Of a stretch of 33,751 nt of DNA, positions 15,888 through 24,406 are shown in pieces. Origin of the DNA: Opitutia bacterium (lineage in GTDB: Bacteria; Verrucomicrobiota; Verrucomicrobiia; Opitutales; Seribacteraceae); assembly GCA_002716045.1 (NCBI GenBank), contig PAZC01000045.1:1-33751 (forward strand), given 5' to 3'. The notes beneath the pieces were generated by a model. That model made no database searches. It had not been told where the DNA came from and was given only the letters and a program-made list of their open reading frames with translations. Position numbers and translations under genes: made by a program. Each line of letters starts with the position of its first letter. Positions within the stretch are counted from its first letter, which is position 1.

Positions 15888-18521
15888 ATGAAGAACCTAG
15901 CGCGACTATCTCTCCTTTTCCTTTGCTCAATGTTCTTGGCTCATGCCATGCGAGCCGAACACCGGCACAGTCTGCAATGCCGTCACGCCGTCCCGTTCCT
16001 TGCCGGCGTGGACACCACCACGCAGCGTTATGCTCCGGATCGTCAGGTGGACATCCTCCATTTTGCCTTGGACGTTACCCCCGATTTCAAGAACCGTCGC
16101 GTGGCCGGCACCGCCACCTTCACTTTCAAGACCATGCTGAAGGCGGTGAAACAACTCCGCTTGGACGCAGTGGACCTGGAAGTGAGCGAAATCAAGGCAG
16201 GCCCGAAGATCGAGGCGTGGCAGAACACCGACAGCGCCTTGCTCATTACCTTTGCCAGACCGATTCCGCCGATGCGTCAAGTCAAGCTGAGCGTGACTTA
16301 CGAGGCCCAGCCGGTGAAGGGCCTTTATTTTCGCACCCCCGAGCTGGGTTACAACCCCGGTGACATGCATATTTGGACACAGGGCGAAACCATCGAGGCA
16401 CGGCATTGGTTTCCCTGCTTCGACGCCCCCAACGAATTTTTCACCTCCTCCATGACCTGTCGCGTGCCGGAGGGCATGGTGGTGCTTTCCAACGGGCGCA
16501 AGGCATCGGAGAAAATTGATCCCGAGACTGGACTCAAGGTAGTCACTTGGGAGCAGGAAAAACCTCACGTCAACTATCTCATCTCCCTCGTCGCCGGCTA
16601 CTTCAAGAAACTGCAGGAAAAGCATGGGGACTTGTCCATGTCGTTCTGGACACCTCCGTCCGAGTTTGCCGAGGCGGCCAACTCTTTTCGTGAAACAAAG
16701 CAATGCATGGAATTCATGGAAAAGGAGATCGGGGTGCCCTATCCTTGGGTAAAGTACGACCAAGTATGCGTGCAGGACTTCAACTGGGGCGGGATGGAGA
16801 ACACCAGCCTGACCACGCTCAACGCCCACACCTTGTTCAGCTTGGAAACCGAAAACATACGCAGCAGCCAAGGCTTGGTCGCTCATGAGTTGGCCCACCA
16901 ATGGTTCGGGGACCTGGTGACCTGCAAGGACTGGAGCCACATTTGGCTGAACGAGGGATTCGCCACCTATTACACGCATCTTTTCGCAGGCCACAAGGAT
17001 GGGCCCGAGGTCATGCTCTACGGGCTTCACCGCAACCTCAAGAGTCTCATCGGTCGCGCCAATGACGTTGTGCCCATGGTCAATCGAAAGTACCAAAAGC
17101 CCTCCGACATGTTCAGCAAATACGGATTCATGTCCTATACCAAGGGAAGTTGGGTGCTGCACATGCTACGCTCCCAGTTGGGCCCAGAACTTTTTCGCAA
17201 GGCGGTGAAAATCTATCTGGAGCGCCACCGCCACGGCAGCGTGGTGACGGAAAATTTGCGTGCTGCCATCGAGGAGGTCACAGGCAACTCTTATGACCGT
17301 TTCTTCGACCAGTACGTCTACCATGCCCACCATCCCGAGTTTGGAATTAGCTATTCCTGGGACCAAAAGGCAAAGCTAGCCAAGATTAGCGTGAAGCAGG
17401 AGCAAAAGGTCGACGACAACGTCATGTTGTTCCAACTCTCCTTGCCTGTGCGCTTCAAGGTGGGCGACCAGTCGATCGACCATTCCATGGCAATCGACAA
17501 AGCCTCCGAGGACTTTTATTTCTCCTTGCCGGCTGCCCCCGAGGTGGTTCGCATCGATCCCGATCTCACTTGGCTGGCCAAGACCACTTTCGCTCCTCCC
17601 GTCGCCATGTTGCACGCCCAACTGGCTGACACCAAGGACGTCGTGGGGCGTCTCCTTGCAGTCGATGCCTTGGGCAAGCGAAAGGACAAGACTTCGGTTG
17701 ACAAACTTAAGGACGTCTTGAACAAGGACCGTTTTTACGGTGTTCGTCACGCTGCTTCCCAAGCCCTGCGCAGCATTGGGACGGAAGCCGCTTTCGATGC
17801 CTTGCGCACTTCCACCAAGCAGCCGGACGCCCGGGTGCGCCGACAAGTAGTCACCGATCTTGGCAGTTTTTACAAGCCGGCTGCCTTGGCTGCTCTCAAG
17901 AAGTCATTGGCAGGCGAGAAAAACCCTGCCGTGCGGGCTGTTGCGATCAAGGCATTGGCGGGTTTCGGAGACGCTGGAGCTGCTGGACTTATCCGCAAGG
18001 CCCTGACATCTAGTTCCTATCGCCATCAGTTGGGCGACGCAGCCGTGACGGCCATGCGCAAACAAGATGATCCAGCCGACCTGCCCGTTCTTCTGCAGGC
18101 ACTTCGCGAGGACGCCAAGAAATTCACTTCGCGTGGCTATGGTTCGGGTCTTCGGGCCTTGGCTTACCTCGGACGCAACGAGGAGGACAAATCGAAGATT
18201 CGCGGCTTTCTCCTTGGCAAAGTCAGTCACCTGAATCCGCGAATTCGCTTGGCCGCGATCGATTCACTCGGTCAATTGGGCGACCCCAAGGCGATCGCTG
18301 CATTGGAGAAGTTCGCCCGCGGCGGGGAAGGTTCTCCTGAGCGCAAGAACGCGGAGGCGGCGATCGAGAAGCTGCGGGTCGCCCGCAAGCCGGTCGATGA
18401 CTTCAAGAACCTACGAAAGGAAGTCACCGAGCTCAGGAAGGCCAACGAGAAATTGAGCAAGCAAGTGGAGGACTTGGAGAAGCGTTTTGGTGCTGTCATT
18501 CAGCCCGAGGAAAAGAAATGA
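15888..18521 (+). CDS. Secreted M1 family aminopeptidase with C-terminal HEAT repeats
   Basis: 877 residues from ATG 15888, chosen because it opens a signal peptide (MKNLARLSLLFLCSMFLAHA); the frame extends upstream but would run into the divergent nuclease gene. M1 hallmarks: GGMENTS exopeptidase motif (G301-N305) and HELAH-x18-E zinc site (H333, E334, H337, E356). A DNA-level run encodes about five to six HEAT-like helical repeats (about residues 577-817), for example VRHAASQALRSIG, VRAVAIKALAGFG and IRLAAIDSLGQLG, replacing the usual ERAP-like C-terminal domain. It ends in a short heptad coiled coil (about 843-868). It probably removes N-terminal residues from peptides in the periplasm or outside. 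The next gene overlaps by ATGA, indicating coupling. Confidence 0.94.
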   Translation: MKNLARLSLLFLCSMFLAHAMRAEHRHSLQCRHAVPFLAGVDTTTQRYAPDRQVDILHFALDVTPDFKNRRVAGTATFTFKTMLKAVKQLRLDAVDLEVSEIKAGPKIEAWQNTDSALLITFARPIPPMRQVKLSVTYEAQPVKGLYFRTPELGYNPGDMHIWTQGETIEARHWFPCFDAPNEFFTSSMTCRVPEGMVVLSNGRKASEKIDPETGLKVVTWEQEKPHVNYLISLVAGYFKKLQEKHGDLSMSFWTPPSEFAEAANSFRETKQCMEFMEKEIGVPYPWVKYDQVCVQDFNWGGMENTSLTTLNAHTLFSLETENIRSSQGLVAHELAHQWFGDLVTCKDWSHIWLNEGFATYYTHLFAGHKDGPEVMLYGLHRNLKSLIGRANDVVPMVNRKYQKPSDMFSKYGFMSYTKGSWVLHMLRSQLGPELFRKAVKIYLERHRHGSVVTENLRAAIEEVTGNSYDRFFDQYVYHAHHPEFGISYSWDQKAKLAKISVKQEQKVDDNVMLFQLSLPVRFKVGDQSIDHSMAIDKASEDFYFSLPAAPEVVRIDPDLTWLAKTTFAPPVAMLHAQLADTKDVVGRLLAVDALGKRKDKTSVDKLKDVLNKDRFYGVRHAASQALRSIGTEAAFDALRTSTKQPDARVRRQVVTDLGSFYKPAALAALKKSLAGEKNPAVRAVAIKALAGFGDAGAAGLIRKALTSSSYRHQLGDAAVTAMRKQDDPADLPVLLQALREDAKKFTSRGYGSGLRALAYLGRNEEDKSKIRGFLLGKVSHLNPRIRLAAIDSLGQLGDPKAIAALEKFARGGEGSPERKNAEAAIEKLRVARKPVDDFKNLRKEVTELRKANEKLSKQVEDLEKRFGAVIQPEEKK

Positions 18522-21500
18522 ACACTGGTCTTCGTTGCTTTTTGCTAGCCGGAATATTCCTCTTTCCTCTCCCTTGCCTTCAGGCTGCTTCGATTTGGGT
18601 GGAGGGCGAAGACGCTCACTCAAAGAACAACCGGCCGCATTCCTGGTACGACTCAGTCAAGAAGGACGTCTTGTCGGGCGGTAACTGGATATCGCATTTC
18701 AGCTCCAGCGGGGAGGGTTTGGTTGGATACCAGCTCGATGTGCCTGCGGATGGCGCCTACGCCTTCTGGTTGCGCGCCAATCACGTTAAGGCCGCTCTTT
18801 CTTATCGTCTCGACCGAGGCTCCTGGGTTCCGGTCGCTTTCAAGGGGAATCTCCGTGGCTCCATGAACATTGCCTCCGACAACAAGCCCGACCTGCGCTT
18901 CATCAGTTGGGTCAAGGTCGGTTCTCTTCCTCTTCGCAAAGGGAGGGTGGTCTTGGAGTTTCGCATGCACTCGGAAAGTTCACACCATGGCGCCATCGAT
19001 TGCTTTTGCCTGACCACTGAAGCATGGGTTCCATCCGGTGCCTCCAAGCCCGGTTCCGGCGGCTCCGTAAAGTCACGGCCGGCTGACCCCAAGGACGCGA
19101 TCTGGATAGAAGGAGAAGACGCGGATCGTCGAACTACCCGGCCGCATTCCTGGTACGACAGCGTCAAGACCGATACCTTGTCCGGTCAAAAGTGGCTTTC
19201 CCATTTCAACAAGGAGCAGCCGGGTTTTGCCGAGTACAGATTCGAGGTGCTGGCGAGCGATGTCTTCACTTTCTGGTTGCGGGCCAATGCCTCGGCTGGA
19301 GCCCGCCTATCCTGGAGCTTGGACGGAAGCCCCTATCGCCTCGTGGAATGGAAGGACGGCCGCGGCTCGATGAACATAGCGTCCGACAATAAGCCTGACA
19401 TGCGTTTCATCAGTTGGTTCAAGGTCGGGAAGTTGAACCTGAAGGCGGGTCGCCATGTCATCACTTTCCGCATGGATAGCCCGAGCCACCATCACGGTGC
19501 CATAGACTGCTTCACCTTTACCCGCGTGCCCTTCGTCCCGAGCGGAGCCAACCGGCCCTCCGTGCAATCGCTGGCGGCGGGGCCGGGCGATTGGTTTCCC
19601 TTCGTTGCGGATGACGATCCGTTTCCCCGAGACTCCGTCATCGACGTAAGCCGCCTGATCGAGGCTCCTGCCGGCAAGCATGGATTTCTCAAGCGTGACA
19701 AGGATCGCCTGCGTTTTGAAAAAGCTGTTCGCCCGGTTAAGTTTTGGGCCATTGGGTCGGCTCCGCGGGAGATGACGGTTGCCCAGATGAAGCAAGCCGC
19801 CAAGTGGTACCGAAAGCATGGGGTCAACATGGTTCGTCAACATACCGTGATCGCCACCACGGGGCTGCTCGATGCCAATGGTAATTTCAACAAGGAGAAG
19901 CTGGACCGCTACGACCGCTGGTTCGCTGCCATGAAGGAAGAGGGCATTTATTCCGCCTGGTCAGTGATTTATCCGCATCACGGGGCTTTTTTGCAGAAGC
20001 ATGACGGGTACGACCCCGCTTTCTTTTACGAATTGGATCGCCTGAACGCGAACCGTGACGGCAACCGGCAGCCCTTGGCGGTTAGTGATTTCATCAACTT
20101 GGACCGACGCCTGCAGGACATAGCCCTCAAGTATTTCCGCAAGTTGTTGCAGCATCGGAACCCCTATACCGGACTTGCCTACAAGGATGATCCGGCTCTT
20201 GCCATCCTCGAGTTCCAGAACGAAAGCAATGCGTTCTTCCATAGCCTGAGCGATATGTTTCTCGGCAGGGCACCGACTTTTGCCAAGATGATGCGCGGCC
20301 GGTTCCACGCCTTCGTCAAGGAGAAGTACCGGACCAAGGAGGCGGTGTCCCGAGCCTGGAGCAAAAAGTGGAGCCCCCGTGATAATTGGGAGGGCGGTGA
20401 ACTTGCCCTGCAGGGAGCTTATCACTGGGGGGCGGATGGGCCTCTCTTCGAGTATCGGGGACAAGTGCAGCGAACCGCCGACTATATCGAGTTCTACACC
20501 CGCCTGCAATGGGAGTACTATTCTCGGCGCCAAAGGGAGGTTCGCGAACTTGGCTTCAAGGGAGTTACCGTCACCACGGCCTGGCACTCCGGCGGGCCCG
20601 CAGCCAGCATGGCCAATTTGTTTTGCGACACCGCGGCGGACATGATCGATCGCCACAATTACCACGGCGGCGGGTCCGGCGGACATGTCATAACCGAAGG
20701 CAAGGTCAACAACGAGAGCCATTTGGGCAAGCCGGGGCGGGGCCTGTTCAACCTCGCCTTGTTCCAAGTGGAAGATCGCCCCTTTGGGGTCAGTGAGTGG
20801 ACCATGATGCCGCCCGCACCCTACAAGGCGGAGGCAGCTCCCTTGTTTGCGTTCTACGGCATGGGGCTACAGGGTTGGGATGCTTCCTATCATTTCAATT
20901 GCGCTCAAAGCCGCTATGGCGACGGTTGGCCTAACTTGAGCAAGTACGCCAGCCACACACCTCACTACATGGGACAGTTTCCGGCCTTGGCCTTCGCCAT
21001 CCACCGGAACCACCTTTCGGAAGGGGAGGTGGTGAAGTCGCGCCAGATGTCCGATAAGCAATTGTTTGCCGGCAAAGACGTCGCGGGCCAAGCCCGTTCC
21101 GCAGGCACACATGATCTCAAGAAACTTGTGGGTAGTCCGGTCACTCCCACTGAATTAATCGCGATCGGGCGGGTTGCCATGGGGTTTTCTGACCAGCGGC
21201 CTTCCCCTGGTCCGGACCTTACTCCCTACTGGGATCAAAAGAGGAAAATCCTGCGCTCGACCACCGGCGAATTGGTCTGGGACTATGGTAACCGGATCGT
21301 CGAGGTGCGCTCGTCCAAGACCCAAGGCTTAATTGGCTTTGCGGAAGGCAAAACCATCGATTTGCCGGGGGTCGAACTTTCCCTTAAGACTCCTTTCGTG
21401 TCGCTCATCTTCACACCCTTGGACGATCTGGAACTTGCCCTCTCCAAGCAAATCCTGATCACCGCCCTGGCCCGTGACAAGCAGACCGGTTCGATCTACA

Positions 21501-21715
21501 ACGCAGACTGGTCGCAACTTACCCAAGTGGGCGGCCCTCCCCTGTTGCTTGAGCCCGTGCAGGCCAGCATCCGGTTGAAGGGGGAGCCGCCACTGATGGT
21601 CCGGCCACTCGACGTCTACGGTTCGCCCAAGTCAACGCAGGTTGCCGTGCAGGCCGATGGCAGTTTTGCCATCGACGGCACGCACCGGACTTTCTACTAC
21701 GAAATCAAGCGCTGA
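18518..21715 (+). CDS. Large secreted glycoside hydrolase with tandem N-terminal binding-type modules
   Basis: 1065 residues. The start ATG overlaps the M1 stop (ATGA) and is preceded by GAGG. A signal peptide (about 1-23) is followed by two similar beta-sandwich modules (about 24-173 and 194-343), each beginning IW.EGEDA and containing RPHSWYDSVK, FWLRAN and HHGAIDCF; these look like carbohydrate-binding modules. The catalytic part (about 395-900) looks like a clan-A TIM barrel: NMVRQHTV, LAILEFQNESN with the Asn-Glu pair (N568, E569, likely acid/base) and PFGVSEWTM (E760, likely nucleophile). It resembles GH5/GH39/GH42-type architecture, but I cannot give a family. The C-terminal 150 residues look like a beta-rich domain. 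Substrate is unknown; a plant or algal polysaccharide is inferred. Confidence 0.82.
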   Translation: MNTGLRCFLLAGIFLFPLPCLQAASIWVEGEDAHSKNNRPHSWYDSVKKDVLSGGNWISHFSSSGEGLVGYQLDVPADGAYAFWLRANHVKAALSYRLDRGSWVPVAFKGNLRGSMNIASDNKPDLRFISWVKVGSLPLRKGRVVLEFRMHSESSHHGAIDCFCLTTEAWVPSGASKPGSGGSVKSRPADPKDAIWIEGEDADRRTTRPHSWYDSVKTDTLSGQKWLSHFNKEQPGFAEYRFEVLASDVFTFWLRANASAGARLSWSLDGSPYRLVEWKDGRGSMNIASDNKPDMRFISWFKVGKLNLKAGRHVITFRMDSPSHHHGAIDCFTFTRVPFVPSGANRPSVQSLAAGPGDWFPFVADDDPFPRDSVIDVSRLIEAPAGKHGFLKRDKDRLRFEKAVRPVKFWAIGSAPREMTVAQMKQAAKWYRKHGVNMVRQHTVIATTGLLDANGNFNKEKLDRYDRWFAAMKEEGIYSAWSVIYPHHGAFLQKHDGYDPAFFYELDRLNANRDGNRQPLAVSDFINLDRRLQDIALKYFRKLLQHRNPYTGLAYKDDPALAILEFQNESNAFFHSLSDMFLGRAPTFAKMMRGRFHAFVKEKYRTKEAVSRAWSKKWSPRDNWEGGELALQGAYHWGADGPLFEYRGQVQRTADYIEFYTRLQWEYYSRRQREVRELGFKGVTVTTAWHSGGPAASMANLFCDTAADMIDRHNYHGGGSGGHVITEGKVNNESHLGKPGRGLFNLALFQVEDRPFGVSEWTMMPPAPYKAEAAPLFAFYGMGLQGWDASYHFNCAQSRYGDGWPNLSKYASHTPHYMGQFPALAFAIHRNHLSEGEVVKSRQMSDKQLFAGKDVAGQARSAGTHDLKKLVGSPVTPTELIAIGRVAMGFSDQRPSPGPDLTPYWDQKRKILRSTTGELVWDYGNRIVEVRSSKTQGLIGFAEGKTIDLPGVELSLKTPFVSLIFTPLDDLELALSKQILITALARDKQTGSIYNADWSQLTQVGGPPLLLEPVQASIRLKGEPPLMVRPLDVYGSPKSTQVAVQADGSFAIDGTHRTFYYEIKR
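18587..19546 (+). repeat. Intragenic tandem duplication (507-bp period) in the glycosidase gene
   Basis: Two about 150-residue modules are repeated with a 169-codon offset. DNA identity is locally high: the CCGGCCGCATTCCTGGTACG block occurs at 18631 and again at 19138, and the GGCTC.ATGAACAT..C.TCCGACAA region is also shared. This indicates duplication of a whole binding module within this gene or its recent ancestor. Confidence 0.88.
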
Positions 21716-21742
21716 CTTTTTTGCCGCTTTATTGTTTTCGTC

Positions 21743-22435
21743 ATGTGTGGCAGATACACCGTTGCCAAAGGCTCACTGAAAAAGTTCGAGGAGACGCTTG
21801 GTATTCGAGTACCCGAGATTTCTTCACGCTACAACGTTTGTCCGGGGCAAGACAATCCGGTCATTCGGGGAGGCTCCGAAGTCACCGGATTTTCCTGTGA
21901 CGCCATGCGCTGGGGATTTCTGCCCAATTGGTTGGACGAACCTGACACTCAGGCATCCACTATAAATGCCCGGGTCGAAACCGTTTCCGAAAAACCGTAT
22001 TTTCGCGATGCCTACAGCCAACGAAGATGTCTTGTGCCCGCCGACGGTTATTACGAGTGGCAGCAAGTCGGGAAAGCAAAGATTCCTCATTACATTCAAG
22101 GCGAAAGCGAAGTTTTTGCCTTCGCCGGTCTTTGGGATGAGCGTAGAGACACTCGCCCCGATAGCGCTTCTTCTTATGCCATTATCACCACGGCCGCGGC
22201 CGAGTGTATTCGGTTCATTCATCATCGCATGCCCGTCGTGTTGCCCCAACGTCATTGGAAAGCTTGGCTTGATGCCGCTACCTCGCCCGATGCCTTGCCC
22301 TCCATTCTCAAGGATTGGCGCGCGGACTTTCAGAGTCATGCCGTGTCCAGTTTGGTTAACTCGAGGGAAAACGAAGGGCCCGAGTTAGTTCATCCTGTCA
22401 AACGTTCCTTGCAGGGAGAGTTCGACTTCACTTGA
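21743..22435 (+). CDS. SRAP domain protein (YedK/HMCES-like)
   Basis: 230 residues. SRAP proteins form a covalent thiazolidine link through Cys2 to abasic sites in single-stranded DNA, protecting them from strand breaks. All key positions match E. coli YedK in number: Cys2 after the initiator Met (MCGRYTV), N75 (INARVET), E105 (PADGYYEWQ) and H160 (FIHHRMPVVL). RWGFLPNW and FAGLWDE are further family blocks. The protein is full length and appears active. It sits just downstream of the glycosidase gene (27 bp) without an obvious Shine-Dalgarno sequence; the functional link with neighbours is not evident. Confidence 0.96.
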   Translation: MCGRYTVAKGSLKKFEETLGIRVPEISSRYNVCPGQDNPVIRGGSEVTGFSCDAMRWGFLPNWLDEPDTQASTINARVETVSEKPYFRDAYSQRRCLVPADGYYEWQQVGKAKIPHYIQGESEVFAFAGLWDERRDTRPDSASSYAIITTAAAECIRFIHHRMPVVLPQRHWKAWLDAATSPDALPSILKDWRADFQSHAVSSLVNSRENEGPELVHPVKRSLQGEFDFT

Positions 22436-22484
22436 CTCTGACTCCGAAAATTTCCCACCGTTTCATTCTGTTTTCTCACTAACC

Positions 22485-22489
22485 AAAGG
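22485..22489 (+). promoter_or_regulatory. Ribosome binding site of the NIPSNAP gene
   Basis: AAAGG is 6 nt before ATG 22496. It is one of the few clear Shine-Dalgarno sequences in this region and confirms the start of the signal-peptide-bearing protein. Confidence 0.6.
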
Positions 22490-22495
22490 TATCCC

Positions 22496-22909
22496 ATGTC
22501 ACGTCTTGTTCTTTTCATGTCTCTTTCCTTGTGGGCCTTCTTCTCCCTCGATGCCCTCGCCGCCGACAAAAAGAAAGCGGACCGCTTCTTCGAAATGCGC
22601 ACCTACACCACCCATCCCGGAAAACTCTCCGACCTCCACAAGAGGTTTAGCGAGCACACCAACCGTATCTTCCAGAAGCACGGCATGGAACTGGTTGCTT
22701 ACTGGACGCCCACCGAGGACGGCAAGGACGATACCTTGGTCTATGTCTTGGCCTACAAGAACAAGGCTGCTCGCGACAAGGCATGGGCTGCTTTCGTCAA
22801 GGATCCCGAATGGCAAAAAGCGTTTCAGGCGTCCCGCAAGGACGGGCCCATTGTGAAGAAAGTGGTTAAGCGTTTCCTGACCCCCACTGATTATTCGCCC
22901 ATCAAGTAA
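22496..22909 (+). CDS. Secreted NIPSNAP family protein
   Basis: 137 residues with a signal peptide (about 1-22, ending DALAA). The single NIPSNAP domain (about 28-130) is recognised by FFEMRTYTTHPGKLSDLHKR, HGMELVAYWTPTE, YVLAYKNKAARDKAW and the FV.DPEW segment. NIPSNAP is a ferredoxin-like alpha-beta barrel, often dimeric, with no firmly established biochemical function in bacteria. Export to the periplasm is predicted. The gene is preceded by AAAGG and followed after 24 bp by the FAD-linked oxidase gene, so an operon is likely. The product could act as a small binding or stability domain for the same metabolite, but this is inference. Confidence 0.9.
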   Translation: MSRLVLFMSLSLWAFFSLDALAADKKKADRFFEMRTYTTHPGKLSDLHKRFSEHTNRIFQKHGMELVAYWTPTEDGKDDTLVYVLAYKNKAARDKAWAAFVKDPEWQKAFQASRKDGPIVKKVVKRFLTPTDYSPIK

Positions 22910-22933
22910 TCTCTCTCTTTTCTTTTGCATCCA

Positions 22934-24406
22934 ATGACAGGAAACGCTGAACAACTGGATGCTGGGTTGGCTGCTTTGCAGGCAACTCTCGGCGAGGTCG
23001 TGTCCACGGAGGAAGGGGATTTGCGAAGGGCCTCGTTTGACGCCATGAAGCTTGCTTTTCCCGCGTCAGCGGTGGTGACACCTGTCTCCGAGGAGCAGGT
23101 GGGCAAGCTCCTTCGTTTGGCGAATGAATTCGGTGTGCCCGTCACGACCCGCGGGGCGGGTTCCTCACTAACTGGATCGGCTGTTCCCGTGAAGGGTGGT
23201 TGGGTGCTCGACTTGTCGCGGATGAATGCTTTTTCGATCGATCGCGACGAACGTGTTTGCGTAGCTCAGGCAGGTGCGGTGGTGGCTGAGCTGCAAGCGG
23301 ATGCGGACGACTTGGGCTTGTTCTATCCCCCGGACCCCTCTTCCAAGAAATTTTGCACAATAGGTGGCAACGTGGCATGCAACGCGGGCGGCCTTCGTTG
23401 CGTGAAATACGGGGTGACTCGCGATTACGTCCGGGCCTTGAGCGGCTTTTTGCCCACAGGCGAAAAGGTGCAATGGGGTAGGGCCACGCGCAAATTCGCT
23501 ACCGGTTACAACTTGCGTGACCTCTGGATCGGTAGCGAAGGCACCTTGGGCGTTGTCACCGAAATTACCTTGGGGCTCGTTTTGAAGCCGGCTTCCACCC
23601 GCACTTTTCTGGCAGCTTTCGCAGATGAGGCGACTGCCTTGGAGGCGCCTTTCTCTTTGCCTCGCCTGGGCCTGCAACCTTCTATTTTGGAATTCCTCGA
23701 TCAATGGACCATATCCTGCGTCGAGGCTTTCACCGGGAAGACTGTCCTCGATGGTGCCTCCGGGTTGCCCGTCCTATTGATCGAGTTGGACGGCCATCCT
23801 GCCCAAGTGGAGGAAAGCGCCGGCAAGTTGCTTGGCTGGTTGAAGGAACGGGCGGTCGTCCATCGGGTCGCTGCAAGCGATGCCGAGGCGGAGGAGCTTT
23901 GGGCTGTTCGGCGCACCGGGTCACCGGCCATGAGGCAATTGGCAAATACCAAGTTGAACGAAGACGTCGTGGTTCCTCTCCGCAAACAAGTCGAGCTTGT
24001 TGAGTTCGTACATGACCTGCGGGTCGGTCATGACTTGCGCATTGGCACCTTTGGTCATTGCGGCGATGGCAACCTGCACGTCAACTTCATGTATGATCGC
24101 GAGGATCAGAAGGAGGCCGAGCGAGCGCGCATTGCCTTGGGTGAGCTCATGAAGAAGGTCATCGAGTTAGGCGGAGCGATCAGCGGTGAGCACGGCATCG
24201 GTTTGGCCAAGACGGAGTTCGTTCGCGATCAATTCAACGAAGCAGAATGGAATACCATGGAGAAAATCAAGAATACCTTGGATCCCAACGGCATACTCAA
24301 CCCGGGAAAGATTTTTCACTCCTTTCGCCCCTGGGAACACGTCCCCGTAAACGAAACCTTGCCTTGGGAGCATCAAAAGGAAGAATGTAGACCAGTTGAT
24401 TCATGA
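22934..24406 (+). CDS. FAD-linked oxidase, GlcD/D-lactate dehydrogenase type
   Basis: About 490 residues from ATG 22934 (a TTG at 22925 is in frame). It belongs to the vanillyl-alcohol-oxidase/PCMH flavoprotein superfamily: TRGAGSSLTGSAVPV and CTIGGNVACNAGG bind FAD near the N-terminus, and NEDVVVP, FGHCGDGNLHVNF and ISGEHGIGLAKT mark the FAD-oxidase C-terminal domain. Family members oxidise 2-hydroxy acids (glycolate, D-lactate, D-2-hydroxyglutarate) and pass electrons to the respiratory chain. The exact substrate cannot be fixed from sequence, so glcD is not assigned. No GlcE/GlcF partner genes are adjacent. The stop overlaps the next start (ATGA). Confidence 0.93.
   Translation: MTGNAEQLDAGLAALQATLGEVVSTEEGDLRRASFDAMKLAFPASAVVTPVSEEQVGKLLRLANEFGVPVTTRGAGSSLTGSAVPVKGGWVLDLSRMNAFSIDRDERVCVAQAGAVVAELQADADDLGLFYPPDPSSKKFCTIGGNVACNAGGLRCVKYGVTRDYVRALSGFLPTGEKVQWGRATRKFATGYNLRDLWIGSEGTLGVVTEITLGLVLKPASTRTFLAAFADEATALEAPFSLPRLGLQPSILEFLDQWTISCVEAFTGKTVLDGASGLPVLLIELDGHPAQVEESAGKLLGWLKERAVVHRVAASDAEAEELWAVRRTGSPAMRQLANTKLNEDVVVPLRKQVELVEFVHDLRVGHDLRIGTFGHCGDGNLHVNFMYDREDQKEAERARIALGELMKKVIELGGAISGEHGIGLAKTEFVRDQFNEAEWNTMEKIKNTLDPNGILNPGKIFHSFRPWEHVPVNETLPWEHQKEECRPVDS

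Noticed and set aside
15927-17162. 411-codon open frame antisense to the M1 aminopeptidase
   Set aside because: No recognisable domain or ribosome site; it lies wholly inside a gene with intact M1 motifs.
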